A DNA stretch of 32,400 bases from the NCBI GenBank assembly GCA_947303055.1, contig CAMYXV010000014.1:1-32400 (forward strand). The letters are read 5' to 3'. A program made the position numbers and the translations under genes. Source of the DNA: an uncultured Bacteroidales bacterium (GTDB lineage: Bacteria > Bacteroidota > Bacteroidia > Bacteroidales > F082). Of the stretch, positions 8,080 to 14,222 are shown piece by piece. The stretch's first letter is position 1; each line of letters starts with the position of its first letter. Below the pieces are notes generated by a model. That model had not been told where the DNA came from and searched no databases. It worked only from the letters and a program-made list of their open reading frames with translations.

Positions 8080-8523
8080 ATGGACAATCATTTGCCATGG
8101 TTCAAGACGGAAGATCGGGAGGGAAGGACTTATGTCTTCGATCCTTTACGCCGTCGTTTCGTCGCGTTGACACCCGAGGAGGAGGTGCGGCAGAAGGTGA
8201 TGTATCTTTTGGTCGAGCATCTCAAGGTGCCGGCGGGATTGGTGGCGGTGGAGTATTCGGTGAAAGTGAACGGTTTGGATAAGCGCGCCGATGTTGTAGT
8301 TTTCGGTAACGAAGGCCATCCGCTGATGATTGTGGAGTGCAAGGCCCCGACGGTGAGCCTTACCGAAGCCGTGCTGGAACAGGCATTGCGTTATCATTCC
8401 GCGTTGCACCCCAAATACCTTTTGCTTACCAATGGCGCGGTGACCTATTGCTACAAAGCAGAAAACCAAGCATTACGGCCTCTCGACCATCTCCCTGATT
8501 ACACTGAGATGAAAGGGGAATGA
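8080..8523 (+). CDS. Stand-alone type I restriction HsdR N-terminal (PD-(D/E)XK nuclease) domain protein
   Basis: 147 residues from the ATG at 8080. It matches the HSDR_N_2-type nuclease domain: E35 in TPEEEVRQ, D71 in KRADVVVFG, then E86 and K88 in MIVECKAP, and the QALRYH segment that fits the QxxxY motif of type I restriction endonucleases. All expected nuclease residues are present, yet there is no helicase part, no hsdM and no hsdS nearby, so this is not a restriction system. Single-domain proteins of this kind recur in Bacteroidetes genomes; their substrate is not known to me. The upstream MYASNSAF extension (8056) is less likely because it overlaps the -7 box. Confidence 0.85.
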   Translation: MDNHLPWFKTEDREGRTYVFDPLRRRFVALTPEEEVRQKVMYLLVEHLKVPAGLVAVEYSVKVNGLDKRADVVVFGNEGHPLMIVECKAPTVSLTEAVLEQALRYHSALHPKYLLLTNGAVTYCYKAENQALRPLDHLPDYTEMKGE

Positions 8524-8525
8524 GC

Positions 8526-8939
8526 TTATACGGCAAACGTAAACAGCAGATTACCAAAGAAATTCCACAATGTAGAGGCACCCACGGCAAACACCTTGCT
8601 AAGGTAGAAGTTCCACTTCAGCTTTCCGTTGAGTAAATAGACCGTTAAAGTATCAATGCCTAGACCAACCAGAGAGACAATGAAATATTTTGCATATTCT
8701 GTCCCAATCTGTGGGTTGGTGCTTTCGAAGGTCCAGATGCGGTTGAGGAGATAATTGGTGGTGGCGGCGAAGACGAAACCTAATATGTTGCTCAGGTATT
8801 TGTTCCACTTGAACCATTCCTTGCAGACATAGGTGACGCCAAAGTTGACGAAGACCCCCGAAAATCCAACCACGCCGAATTTGAGGAATTTCAGCAGAAA
8901 TTCACGTGTAAATTCTATCTTTAACAGCCAGGCTTTCAT
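8526..8939 (-). CDS. GtrA-like membrane protein
   Basis: 137 residues from the ATG at 8939 (MKAWLLKIEFTREFLLKFLKFG). Four membrane helices in the GtrA/DPMS-like order: LKFGVVGFSGVFVNFGVTYV, NILGFVFAATTNYLLNRIWTF, YFIVSLVGLGIDTLTVYLL and FAVGASTLWNFFGNLLFTF. The NYLLNRIWTF motif is characteristic of the family. GtrA proteins are thought to flip or assist transfer of lipid-linked sugars for cell-surface polysaccharide; no glycosyltransferase partner lies beside it here. The frame opens upstream to 9089, but that part reads through composite element B and crosses the -7 box. Its stop is 2 bases from the stop of the convergent HsdR-N gene. Confidence 0.88.
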   Translation of the reverse strand: MKAWLLKIEFTREFLLKFLKFGVVGFSGVFVNFGVTYVCKEWFKWNKYLSNILGFVFAATTNYLLNRIWTFESTNPQIGTEYAKYFIVSLVGLGIDTLTVYLLNGKLKWNFYLSKVFAVGASTLWNFFGNLLFTFAV

Positions 8940-8958
8940 TGGTCTCGTTTTACGACTG

Positions 8959-8966
8959 CAAAAATA
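8959..8966 (-). promoter_or_regulatory. Putative -7 box for the GtrA-like gene
   Basis: TATTTTTG preceding C is seen on the minus strand (TATTTTTGC read 8966 to 8958), 19 bases upstream of the ATG at 8939. Confidence 0.5.
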
Positions 8967-9000
8967 GTGTTTTTTTCTTTTGAGGCTGTGTAATAAGTGC

Positions 9001-9127
9001 GGAGATTCCCTTCGGGAATGGAGGGCGGTTATCGTTACAGGCGGCGGTAAGTAACGTATACAAACCGTAAATGTCACAAACCGCCGCATGTTAACATATG
9101 AAACAGTTCCATTCCCGAAGGGAATCT
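9001..9127. repeat. Composite palindromic element, copy B
   Basis: 127 bp. Left hairpin GGAGATTCCCTTCGGGAATG plus GAG (9001-9023); core GCGGCGGT (9041-9048) / ACCGCCGC (9080-9087); right hairpin TTCCATTCCCGAAGGGAATC (ends 9126). Unlike copies A and C, it lies between divergent genes (gtrA-like and queA), about 35 bases outside each -7 box, so it cannot be only a terminator. Confidence 0.85.
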
Positions 9128-9161
9128 TGTAATATTGCAGAAGGCAATCCTAAAAAAGCTG

Positions 9162-9169
9162 TACCTTTG
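9162..9169 (+). promoter_or_regulatory. Putative -7 box for queA
   Basis: TACCTTTG followed by C, 15 bases upstream of the ATG at 9185. Upstream TTG at 9135-9137 is spaced somewhat wide. Confidence 0.5.
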
Positions 9170-9184
9170 CGCAAATTTTCAACG

Positions 9185-10396
9185 ATGAACGCAGTTAAAG
9201 ACATCTCCATCGAAGCCTACGATTATCCTTTGCCTGATGAACGCATTGCCAAGTATCCTTTGCCAGAACGCGATGCCTCAAAACTTTTAGTGCTGAAAGA
9301 CAATGAGATAAGTGAATCCCAATTCAAATATGTTGGCGATTTCTTGCCGAAGGATGCCTTGTTGGTCTTCAACGAGACCAAGGTCATCCGTGCGCGTTTG
9401 CAGTTCCACAAGGCGACGGGATCGCGTATCGAAGTGTTTTGCCTTGAGCCGGAAAAGGACTATCAAATGGCGTTTTCGGCCTGTTCTCCTGTGCGTTGGA
9501 AGTGCTTGATAGGCAATGCGAAACGATGGAAGGAAGGTCTGCTTTCAATGGAATTGTCAGTGGGAGGGAAGCCTGTGGTTTTGAGTGCAGAACGCATAGC
9601 TCAAAACGACCAATATGCCGAAATCGAGTTCTCATGGAAGCCCGATAACCTGTCTTTTGCCTCGGTGTTGGAGGCTGCGGGCGAGATTCCGTTGCCGCCC
9701 TATCTGCACCGTGATGCCGAACCTGACGACCGCGAGCGTTACCAGACCGTTTTTGCCCGCTATGATGGCTCGGTGGCCGCGCCTACGGCTGGACTGCATT
9801 TCACGCAACCGCTTATTGCTGCTTTACGTGAAAAAGGATTCAGCTTTGATGAAGTGACACTGCATGTTGGGGCGGGTACGTTCAAGCCCGTTTCAACGGA
9901 TACCATCGGTGAACATGCCATGCATTCGGAGACTATCATTGTGCGCAAGTCGCTGATACAGAATTTGATTGCGCAAATCGGGAAACCTATCATTCCTGTG
10001 GGTACGACGAGTACCCGAACTTTGGAAAGCCTTTATTGGATAGGCTTGATGCTCAAAGAGCAGGGTTCTGACCTGCGTCCCTTGCATGTGGAGCAGTGGT
10101 TCCCGTACGAAGACCATGAGCCTTTGTCGGTTGCTGAAGCTTTGCACTTGGTTTTGGACTATCTTAACCGCCACGGCTTGACCTGTCTCGAAGCCAGCAC
10201 TGCACTGATGATTGCGCCATCGTATAAAATGCGTGTCATCACTGGACTGATTACGAATTTCCACCAACCTAAGAGCACTTTGTTGCTGTTGGTGTCGGCA
10301 CTCATTGGCGAGCGTTGGAAGGACTGCTACCGCTTTGCCCTTGACCATGGTTTCCGCTTCCTCAGTTACGGAGATAGTTGCTTGTTTTTACCATGA
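9185..10396 (+). CDS. queA: S-adenosylmethionine:tRNA ribosyltransferase-isomerase, long form
   Basis: 403 residues. QueA transfers and rearranges the ribosyl part of SAM onto 7-aminomethyl-7-deazaguanine in tRNA, the step to epoxyqueuosine. Seen: RIAKYPLPERDASKLLVL, LLVFNETKVIRARL, EIPLPPYL, DDRERYQTVFARYDGSVAAP, TAGLHF, TLHVGAGTFKPV, VGTTSTRTLES, TNFHQPKSTLLLLVSAL and FRFLSYGDSCLFLP. The protein is about 50 residues longer than E. coli QueA; between TLES and TNFH it has 74 residues where I recall 34, so about 40 extra residues sit near the end. It may be a paralogue rather than the standard enzyme. The frame opens upstream to 9098 through composite element B; the -7 box at 9162-9169 supports 9185. 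Confidence 0.9.
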   Translation: MNAVKDISIEAYDYPLPDERIAKYPLPERDASKLLVLKDNEISESQFKYVGDFLPKDALLVFNETKVIRARLQFHKATGSRIEVFCLEPEKDYQMAFSACSPVRWKCLIGNAKRWKEGLLSMELSVGGKPVVLSAERIAQNDQYAEIEFSWKPDNLSFASVLEAAGEIPLPPYLHRDAEPDDRERYQTVFARYDGSVAAPTAGLHFTQPLIAALREKGFSFDEVTLHVGAGTFKPVSTDTIGEHAMHSETIIVRKSLIQNLIAQIGKPIIPVGTTSTRTLESLYWIGLMLKEQGSDLRPLHVEQWFPYEDHEPLSVAEALHLVLDYLNRHGLTCLEASTALMIAPSYKMRVITGLITNFHQPKSTLLLLVSALIGERWKDCYRFALDHGFRFLSYGDSCLFLP

Positions 10397-10455
10397 TTTT
10401 GGAACGATTTTTGATAGTTATTGACATGTAATAATCATTTAAACTCAATATTAAT

Positions 10456-10881
10456 ATGAAGAAATCCATCTTATTTGGTGTTTTGGCATTTTTTGCTGTA
10501 AGCGCCATGAGCATTCAAGAAGTGAATGCCCAAAATGAAGAAAAAGCTAAGGTAAAGAAAGTCGAATCGGTGAGTGAGAAGCAGGTAAAACCTTCTGCTG
10601 AAAAGGTCGCACAAGAGCCTGTGATGCAAAAGGAAAAAGAAGCCTGTGATGCAAAAAAGGTTTCGTGTGAGAAGGAAAAGGCTGGCAGCTGCTGTGAAAG
10701 CAAGATAGTTTCAGCCGACAAGAAAAAAGCCGATAACTGCTGTGCGGATAAAAAAGAGATGAAAGCCGCAGAGAAGAACGTCAAGGCTGCAGACAAGAAG
10801 GTGCGCCCGAATAGTGCCGTGAAGTCTGATGCCAAGAAAACCAAAAAGGCAGCATTGAAATCGGCCAAGACCGAAAACTGA
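10456..10881 (+). CDS. Secreted Lys/Ala-rich protein with paired cysteines, function unknown
   Basis: 141 residues. MKKSILFGVLAFFAVSAMSIQEVNA is a signal peptide with cleavage expected after A25. The mature part is low in complexity and very rich in Lys, Ala and Glu, with no aromatic residue. Six cysteines lie in one stretch: C64, C71, C79-C80 (GSCCESK) and C95-C96 (NCCADKK). The two CC units look like an internal repeat. Metal binding or redox buffering in the periplasm are possible, but nothing here proves it. No family recognised. It stands alone between queA and a convergent polyprenyl synthetase gene, followed by a long hairpin at 10899-10960. Confidence 0.72.
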   Translation: MKKSILFGVLAFFAVSAMSIQEVNAQNEEKAKVKKVESVSEKQVKPSAEKVAQEPVMQKEKEACDAKKVSCEKEKAGSCCESKIVSADKKKADNCCADKKEMKAAEKNVKAADKKVRPNSAVKSDAKKTKKAALKSAKTEN

Positions 10882-10898
10882 TCGACATATTGATATTT

Positions 10899-10960
10899 GA
10901 AATCGACCGCCTATGTCATTCCGATGCTTTTCCGAAAGGAATCCATAGACGGTCGATTTC
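10899..10960. terminator. Long hairpin between convergent genes
   Basis: Outer stem GAAATCGACCG (10899-10909) / CGGTCGATTTC (10950-10960), then CTATG (10911-10915) / CATAG (10944-10948), then ATTCC (10918-10922) / GGAAT (10938-10942): about 21 paired bases with small internal loops. It is followed by no strong T-run on either strand, so rho-independent termination is plausible but not textbook. Flanked by the Cys-rich secreted protein gene (+) and the polyprenyl synthetase gene (-). Confidence 0.65.
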
Positions 10961-10977
10961 GTGTATTATGTTCTGCG

Positions 10978-11949
10978 TTATTTTTTCCTTCCGGAAAGCA
11001 GCTCGGCGTAGGTGCGGAGGTGCTTTTTCTTTTCTTCGGGCAAGTCGACGGCTGCCAAAGCCTCAATAGCCTTGCGGTCGTAGTCGAGCATCACTTGTTC
11101 AACGGCTTCTTTCACGTGCAGGTGGTCATAAATAGCCTGTACTTCCTCGATTTTCTCCTCTTCGTCATGGTCCATACGAAGGGTGAAAAGATGCTCAAGG
11201 CGTTTCCTGTCTTTGTCTGAGGCTAGTTCTAAAGCCTTCATATAGAGGTAAGTCTTCTTGTTGTCGGCGATGTCTCCACCATGGCGTTTGCCGAAAACCG
11301 CAACATCACTATAGAGGTCAAGGATGTCGTCTTGCAGTTGGAAACTCATGCCCATGGCAATGCCGAAGTCGTAAAGATGCTGGATGTCAGCCTCACTAGC
11401 ACCTGCTACGGTGGCACCCATTTGTAAGGCGGTAGCTAAGAGCACTGCAGTCTTCAGTCGAATCATTTCCAAATATTCAGCGATGGTCACATTACCGAGG
11501 GTCTCGAAGTTGAGGTCCATCTGTTGGCCTTCGCAAATCTCAATGGCTACTCTGCCAAGTTGTTGGGCGAGTTCTGCCCCTTTCTTTGGTTTCAGTGCAT
11601 ATTGGAAGGCCATGGCCAGCATAGCATCGCCAGAGAGGATGGCGATGTCAGCATTCCATTTCTGGTAGACGGTCTCCTTGCCGCGGCGCAGCGGTGCCTT
11701 GTCCATGATGTCGTCGTGGATGAGCGTGAAATTGTGGAAAGTCTCCAAGGCCAAGGCGGGCCAAAGGGCTTGCTGCTCGTCGCCGTCAAACATCTCGTTG
11801 GCCAAGAGGCAGAGCATGGGACGGAGGCGTTTGCCGCTTTGCAGAAGGGTATATGAAATGGGTTCGTATAATTCTTTCGGTTGACCGTTAAGGTTGGTAT
11901 GCGCCAAAAAGTCGGCGAAATCCTGTTGCAGTTGCTTGATTTTTTCCAT
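10978..11949 (-). CDS. Polyprenyl synthetase (short-chain prenyl diphosphate synthase)
   Basis: 323 residues from the ATG at 11949 (MEKIKQLQQDFADFLAH). Condenses isopentenyl diphosphate with allylic diphosphates. The first Asp-rich motif is DDIMD at 79-83 in LIHDDIMDKAPLRRG; the second is DDILD at 207-211 in SFQLQDDILD. GKRLRP at 39-44 and KTYL further on are also family motifs. The residue five positions before the first motif is F74 with T75 next, which suggests a short product (C15 to C20) by the usual chain-length rule; this is inference. Substrates feed quinone, undecaprenyl or carotenoid routes. The frame opens upstream to 12000 but crosses the -7 box at 11970-11977, so the shorter start is used. 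Confidence 0.92.
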   Translation of the reverse strand: MEKIKQLQQDFADFLAHTNLNGQPKELYEPISYTLLQSGKRLRPMLCLLANEMFDGDEQQALWPALALETFHNFTLIHDDIMDKAPLRRGKETVYQKWNADIAILSGDAMLAMAFQYALKPKKGAELAQQLGRVAIEICEGQQMDLNFETLGNVTIAEYLEMIRLKTAVLLATALQMGATVAGASEADIQHLYDFGIAMGMSFQLQDDILDLYSDVAVFGKRHGGDIADNKKTYLYMKALELASDKDRKRLEHLFTLRMDHDEEEKIEEVQAIYDHLHVKEAVEQVMLDYDRKAIEALAAVDLPEEKKKHLRTYAELLSGRKK

Positions 11950-11969
11950 GAAGATGAATTTTGATGGCA

Positions 11970-11977
11970 CAAAGGTA
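11970..11977 (-). promoter_or_regulatory. Putative -7 box for the polyprenyl synthetase gene
   Basis: TACCTTTG on the minus strand, 20 bases upstream of the ATG at 11949. Confidence 0.5.
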
Positions 11978-12037
11978 AAGATTTCTGACCGATTGGGCAA
12001 TTTTGGAGCGAAATTTGTAGTTTTTTAAATGTAAAAC

Positions 12038-12106
12038 GGCCCTTCGACAAGCTCAGGGACCTTTGCTCTAATATTAGTTGAGGGTCCCTGAGCCCGTCGA
12101 AGGGCC
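12038..12106. repeat. Inverted pair of the 24-nt palindromic repeat
   Basis: The first unit (12038-12061) begins GGCCCTTCGACAAGCTCAGG; the second (12083-12106) begins GGTCCCTGAGCCCGTCGAAG. They are inverse complements apart from a change in the centre, with 21 bases between them, so together they can form a long hairpin. The pair ends 33 bases before the ATG of the lipoprotein at 12140. Confidence 0.85.
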
Positions 12107-12139
12107 CGCATTGAATTATTGAATAATAACAGAAAAATC

Positions 12140-13201
12140 ATGAAATACCTCCGACTGATTCCCGTATTGTTGCTCGGTGCGATGCTTACCGCATGCAATA
12201 CGACCAAGAAACTCTATGAAGCCAAAGAGTATGATCAAGTGATTCAACGCCTTGCGCCCGACATTTGCCACGGTGATATGAACGCCAATCGTATCAACAT
12301 GGTGGCGGCATCATATCATAAGGCCAACCAAGCCGACCACGAGCGCATCCAGGCTTTGAAAGCTTCAGGTCAACCTGATGTTTGGCCCGAAATCTACCAG
12401 CGTTATTGCAGCATGAAAGGCCGCAACGATGCCTTGAAATGTTTCCCGACGAAAGTCAAAAACGGCATGAACTATGTGAAGCTCGACCTCGACGACGACA
12501 TGACCGTGGCCCGCAACCATGCCGAGGCCTTCTTGGTGGCGAAGGCCAACCAACTGCTTGATTCAGGCTCAAAAGTGGATGCTGTAGAGGCGGAAAAGTA
12601 TGTCAAACAGTTGAGACGTACCAATAAGGAGAACAGCAACCTGCCATTATTGCAAAAGAAAATGCTCCTGCTTTCGTGTGACCATGTAGAGATTGTAGTT
12701 GTGGGTAAGGATGAACGTCCCTTGTTGGTGGAGTTTGCCGATGCTGTAATGGCTTTCGACGAAGGCGAGGTTACTGAAAATGTGGTGTGTTCTTCAAGCT
12801 GGAAGAAACCAAGACGGGGTGATGCTCAAATGCTCGTTGTTGTAGATGACATTCAAATTACCCCTAACCGTCTTGATGAAGTTACCTTTAAGGAAACTAA
12901 TGAGGGAAAGACTGTAATAGTAACTGACCATTCACAGAACAAAAGCGTGGCGGTTTCAGGAACGATAAAATACATGGATTGTGACGGTTACCGTACATTT
13001 GAGAAGGCGACAGTTCCCTTCGAGGTGACCTCTACCTTCAAGAACGACTACACCACCATCAAAGGTGACCGCGAGGCTTGCTCGGCAGAAACCTTGAGCC
13101 GCTTAGACAACCAACCCGTGCCCATTCCAACGGATGAAAGTATGCTTATTGATGCAGCCAAGAAATTGAATGATTTGATTGCGGTGGAACTGCGGAAATA
13201 A
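12140..13201 (+). CDS. Hypothetical lipoprotein
   Basis: 353 residues from the ATG at 12140. MKYLRLIPVLLLGAMLTAC is a lipoprotein signal with lipobox LTAC (Cys19). The N-terminal half (about 20-190) is helical and looks like a repeat scaffold of the TPR kind (KKLYEAKEYDQVIQRLAP, MVAASYHKANQADHERIQAL), the C-terminal half is richer in strands (VEIVVVGKDERPLLVEF, MLVVVDDIQI, GKTVIVTDHS). I do not recognise a named family. Probably an envelope protein on the periplasmic or outer face. The upstream codons MNNNRKI (from 12119) are possible but add charge before the signal. It follows the inverted 24-nt repeat pair. Confidence 0.75.
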   Translation: MKYLRLIPVLLLGAMLTACNTTKKLYEAKEYDQVIQRLAPDICHGDMNANRINMVAASYHKANQADHERIQALKASGQPDVWPEIYQRYCSMKGRNDALKCFPTKVKNGMNYVKLDLDDDMTVARNHAEAFLVAKANQLLDSGSKVDAVEAEKYVKQLRRTNKENSNLPLLQKKMLLLSCDHVEIVVVGKDERPLLVEFADAVMAFDEGEVTENVVCSSSWKKPRRGDAQMLVVVDDIQITPNRLDEVTFKETNEGKTVIVTDHSQNKSVAVSGTIKYMDCDGYRTFEKATVPFEVTSTFKNDYTTIKGDREACSAETLSRLDNQPVPIPTDESMLIDAAKKLNDLIAVELRK

Positions 13202-13202
13202 C

Positions 13203-13298
13203 GGAACCCCGAAGGGGTGACAGCGTTCTGAGGCAGGCGGTGTAAACCCCTGCCGATATGAAAAACGATACATTATTGGAACCCCGAAGGGGTGATAG
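13203..13298. repeat. REP-like cluster: two identical small hairpins around a larger hairpin, beside the transposase gene
   Basis: GGAACCCCGAAGGGGTGACA plus G (13203-13223) and GGAACCCCGAAGGGGTGATA plus G (13278-13298) are direct copies, each a hairpin ACCCC-GAA-GGGGT. Between them, 13232-13254 forms GGCAGG (bulged C) GGT-GTAA-ACC CCTGCC, a 9-bp stem with a GTAA loop. The second small hairpin ends 2 bases from the transposase stop codon. The architecture is like the composite elements A-C but the sequence is different. Confidence 0.8.
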
Positions 13299-13300
13299 AA

Positions 13301-13756
13301 TCAATCCCCAAACGCATACCGTTCGTCATATTCCACATGATATGCATCCAAAAATTGTTTGTATTCGTCGACATAGGTTTGTTTGTTGTGATGCGCCTCT
13401 TGGTTTTTGATATATTTGGCGACATTGTCCAACACTGATGCGCTGACGCTGAATGCACCGTAACCTTCTTGCCACATGAATGGTTCATAATAACTATCCA
13501 ATGTTTTCACCCATTTGCTGCTGTTGGATTTTATGGTTCGAACGAATTCGGCTAGGCTTATTGTTTTTGGCATGGATGCCAAAATGTGGATATGGTCTGG
13601 GCGACCGCCTACTTGAATGGAAACACCATTGATGTTGCGGATGATGCCGCCCACATAATCGAAAATACGTTCCAAATCCTCTTCACGCATGGTGATGCTG
13701 GTGCATTTCGTGTGGAAAACGATGTGTATGTATTGTTGGACTAATGTGCTGGCCAT
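13301..13756 (-). CDS. REP-associated tyrosine (Y1/HUH) transposase, RAYT/IS200-like
   Basis: 151 residues. The Y1 transposase fold is shown by YIHIVFHTK at the start, the HUH motif H55-I-H57 in GGRPDHIHILASMP, WQEGYGAFSVS, and the catalytic Tyr115 in VAKYIKNQEAHH. Such enzymes cut and rejoin single-stranded DNA at hairpin ends; RAYT members are usually single-copy, lack terminal IS ends and act on nearby REP hairpins. Here hairpins of one type flank it on both sides (13232-13254 and 13797-13818), which favours RAYT over a full insertion sequence. The coding sequence is complete. Five AAC repeats lie just before the ATG on the coding strand. It splits the gap between the lipoprotein at 12140 and the recQ-DUF4296 operon. 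Confidence 0.87.
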   Translation of the reverse strand: MASTLVQQYIHIVFHTKCTSITMREEDLERIFDYVGGIIRNINGVSIQVGGRPDHIHILASMPKTISLAEFVRTIKSNSSKWVKTLDSYYEPFMWQEGYGAFSVSASVLDNVAKYIKNQEAHHNKQTYVDEYKQFLDAYHVEYDERYAFGD

Positions 13757-13796
13757 GTTGTTGTTGTTGTTATGTTTCCTATCATCGTAACGAATA

Positions 13797-13818
13797 GCAG
13801 AGGTTTATACCGTCTGCC
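13797..13818. repeat. REP-like hairpin on the 5' side of the transposase gene
   Basis: Read on the minus strand, GGCAGACGGTATAAACC (from 13818) then TCTGC folds as GCAGA (bulged C) GGT-ATAA-ACC TCTGC, the same shape as 13232-13254 on the other side of the transposase gene, with a G-C to A-T change that keeps the pair. The two hairpins are in opposite orientation. It abuts the stop codon of the DUF4296 gene and may also terminate that operon. Confidence 0.75.
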
Positions 13819-14216
13819 TATTGGCTGTCGCCCTTTTGGGGCTCCGATTGCTCCTTCGTCAACCGTTGCATCACCGAGTCCATAATTCTCCCCAACACTT
13901 CGGGGCGTTCGGTGTAATATTTCATGTTCTGAACGAAAATGCTGTCCGTGATACCATAATGCTCAAAGAGCTGGTCATAATAATCTCTTGACATCCTGAC
14001 ATAATCCTTCGGAACGATTTTGATGGTGTCGTCAGGCTTTTGTTCGTGTTCCTGGGTTTTTTGATAGTTGATGTCAGCTTCGATGATTTGCACATCGGTC
14101 ATGATGGCAATCATCTCCTGCTCACTGAGCAGCCGTTCGGGCATAAAGCCTTTGTCCCTGCGTCCGCAAGCGGTCGCAAGGACAAAAAGCAACGATAATA
14201 ACACTAATCGTCTCAT
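13818..14216 (-). CDS. DUF4296 domain-containing lipoprotein
   Basis: 132 residues. MRRLVLLSLLFVLATAC is a lipoprotein signal (lipobox ATAC, Cys17). The mature part fits the Bacteroidetes DUF4296 family: MPERLLSEQEMIAIMTDVQI, IEADINYQKTQEHEQ, and DYYDQLFEHYGITDSIFVQN with a Tyr-rich helix near the end. No enzyme motif is seen and no function is known to me. It starts 6 bases after the recQ stop and must share its transcript, although a link to DNA repair is not implied by the sequence. Confidence 0.85.
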   Translation of the reverse strand: MRRLVLLSLLFVLATACGRRDKGFMPERLLSEQEMIAIMTDVQIIEADINYQKTQEHEQKPDDTIKIVPKDYVRMSRDYYDQLFEHYGITDSIFVQNMKYYTERPEVLGRIMDSVMQRLTKEQSEPQKGDSQ

Positions 14217-14222
14217 TTTGAA

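Noticed and set aside
8080-8523. Type I restriction-modification system
   Set aside because: Only the nuclease domain is present; no hsdM, hsdS or helicase near it.
13301-13756. Complete insertion sequence around the transposase
   Set aside because: No second gene, no target duplication or conventional ends; hairpins fit a RAYT arrangement better.
13756-13771. GTT microsatellite as a phase-variation switch of the transposase
   Set aside because: It lies just before the ATG, has only five units of 3 bases and cannot shift the coding frame; effect on translation is possible but not supported.
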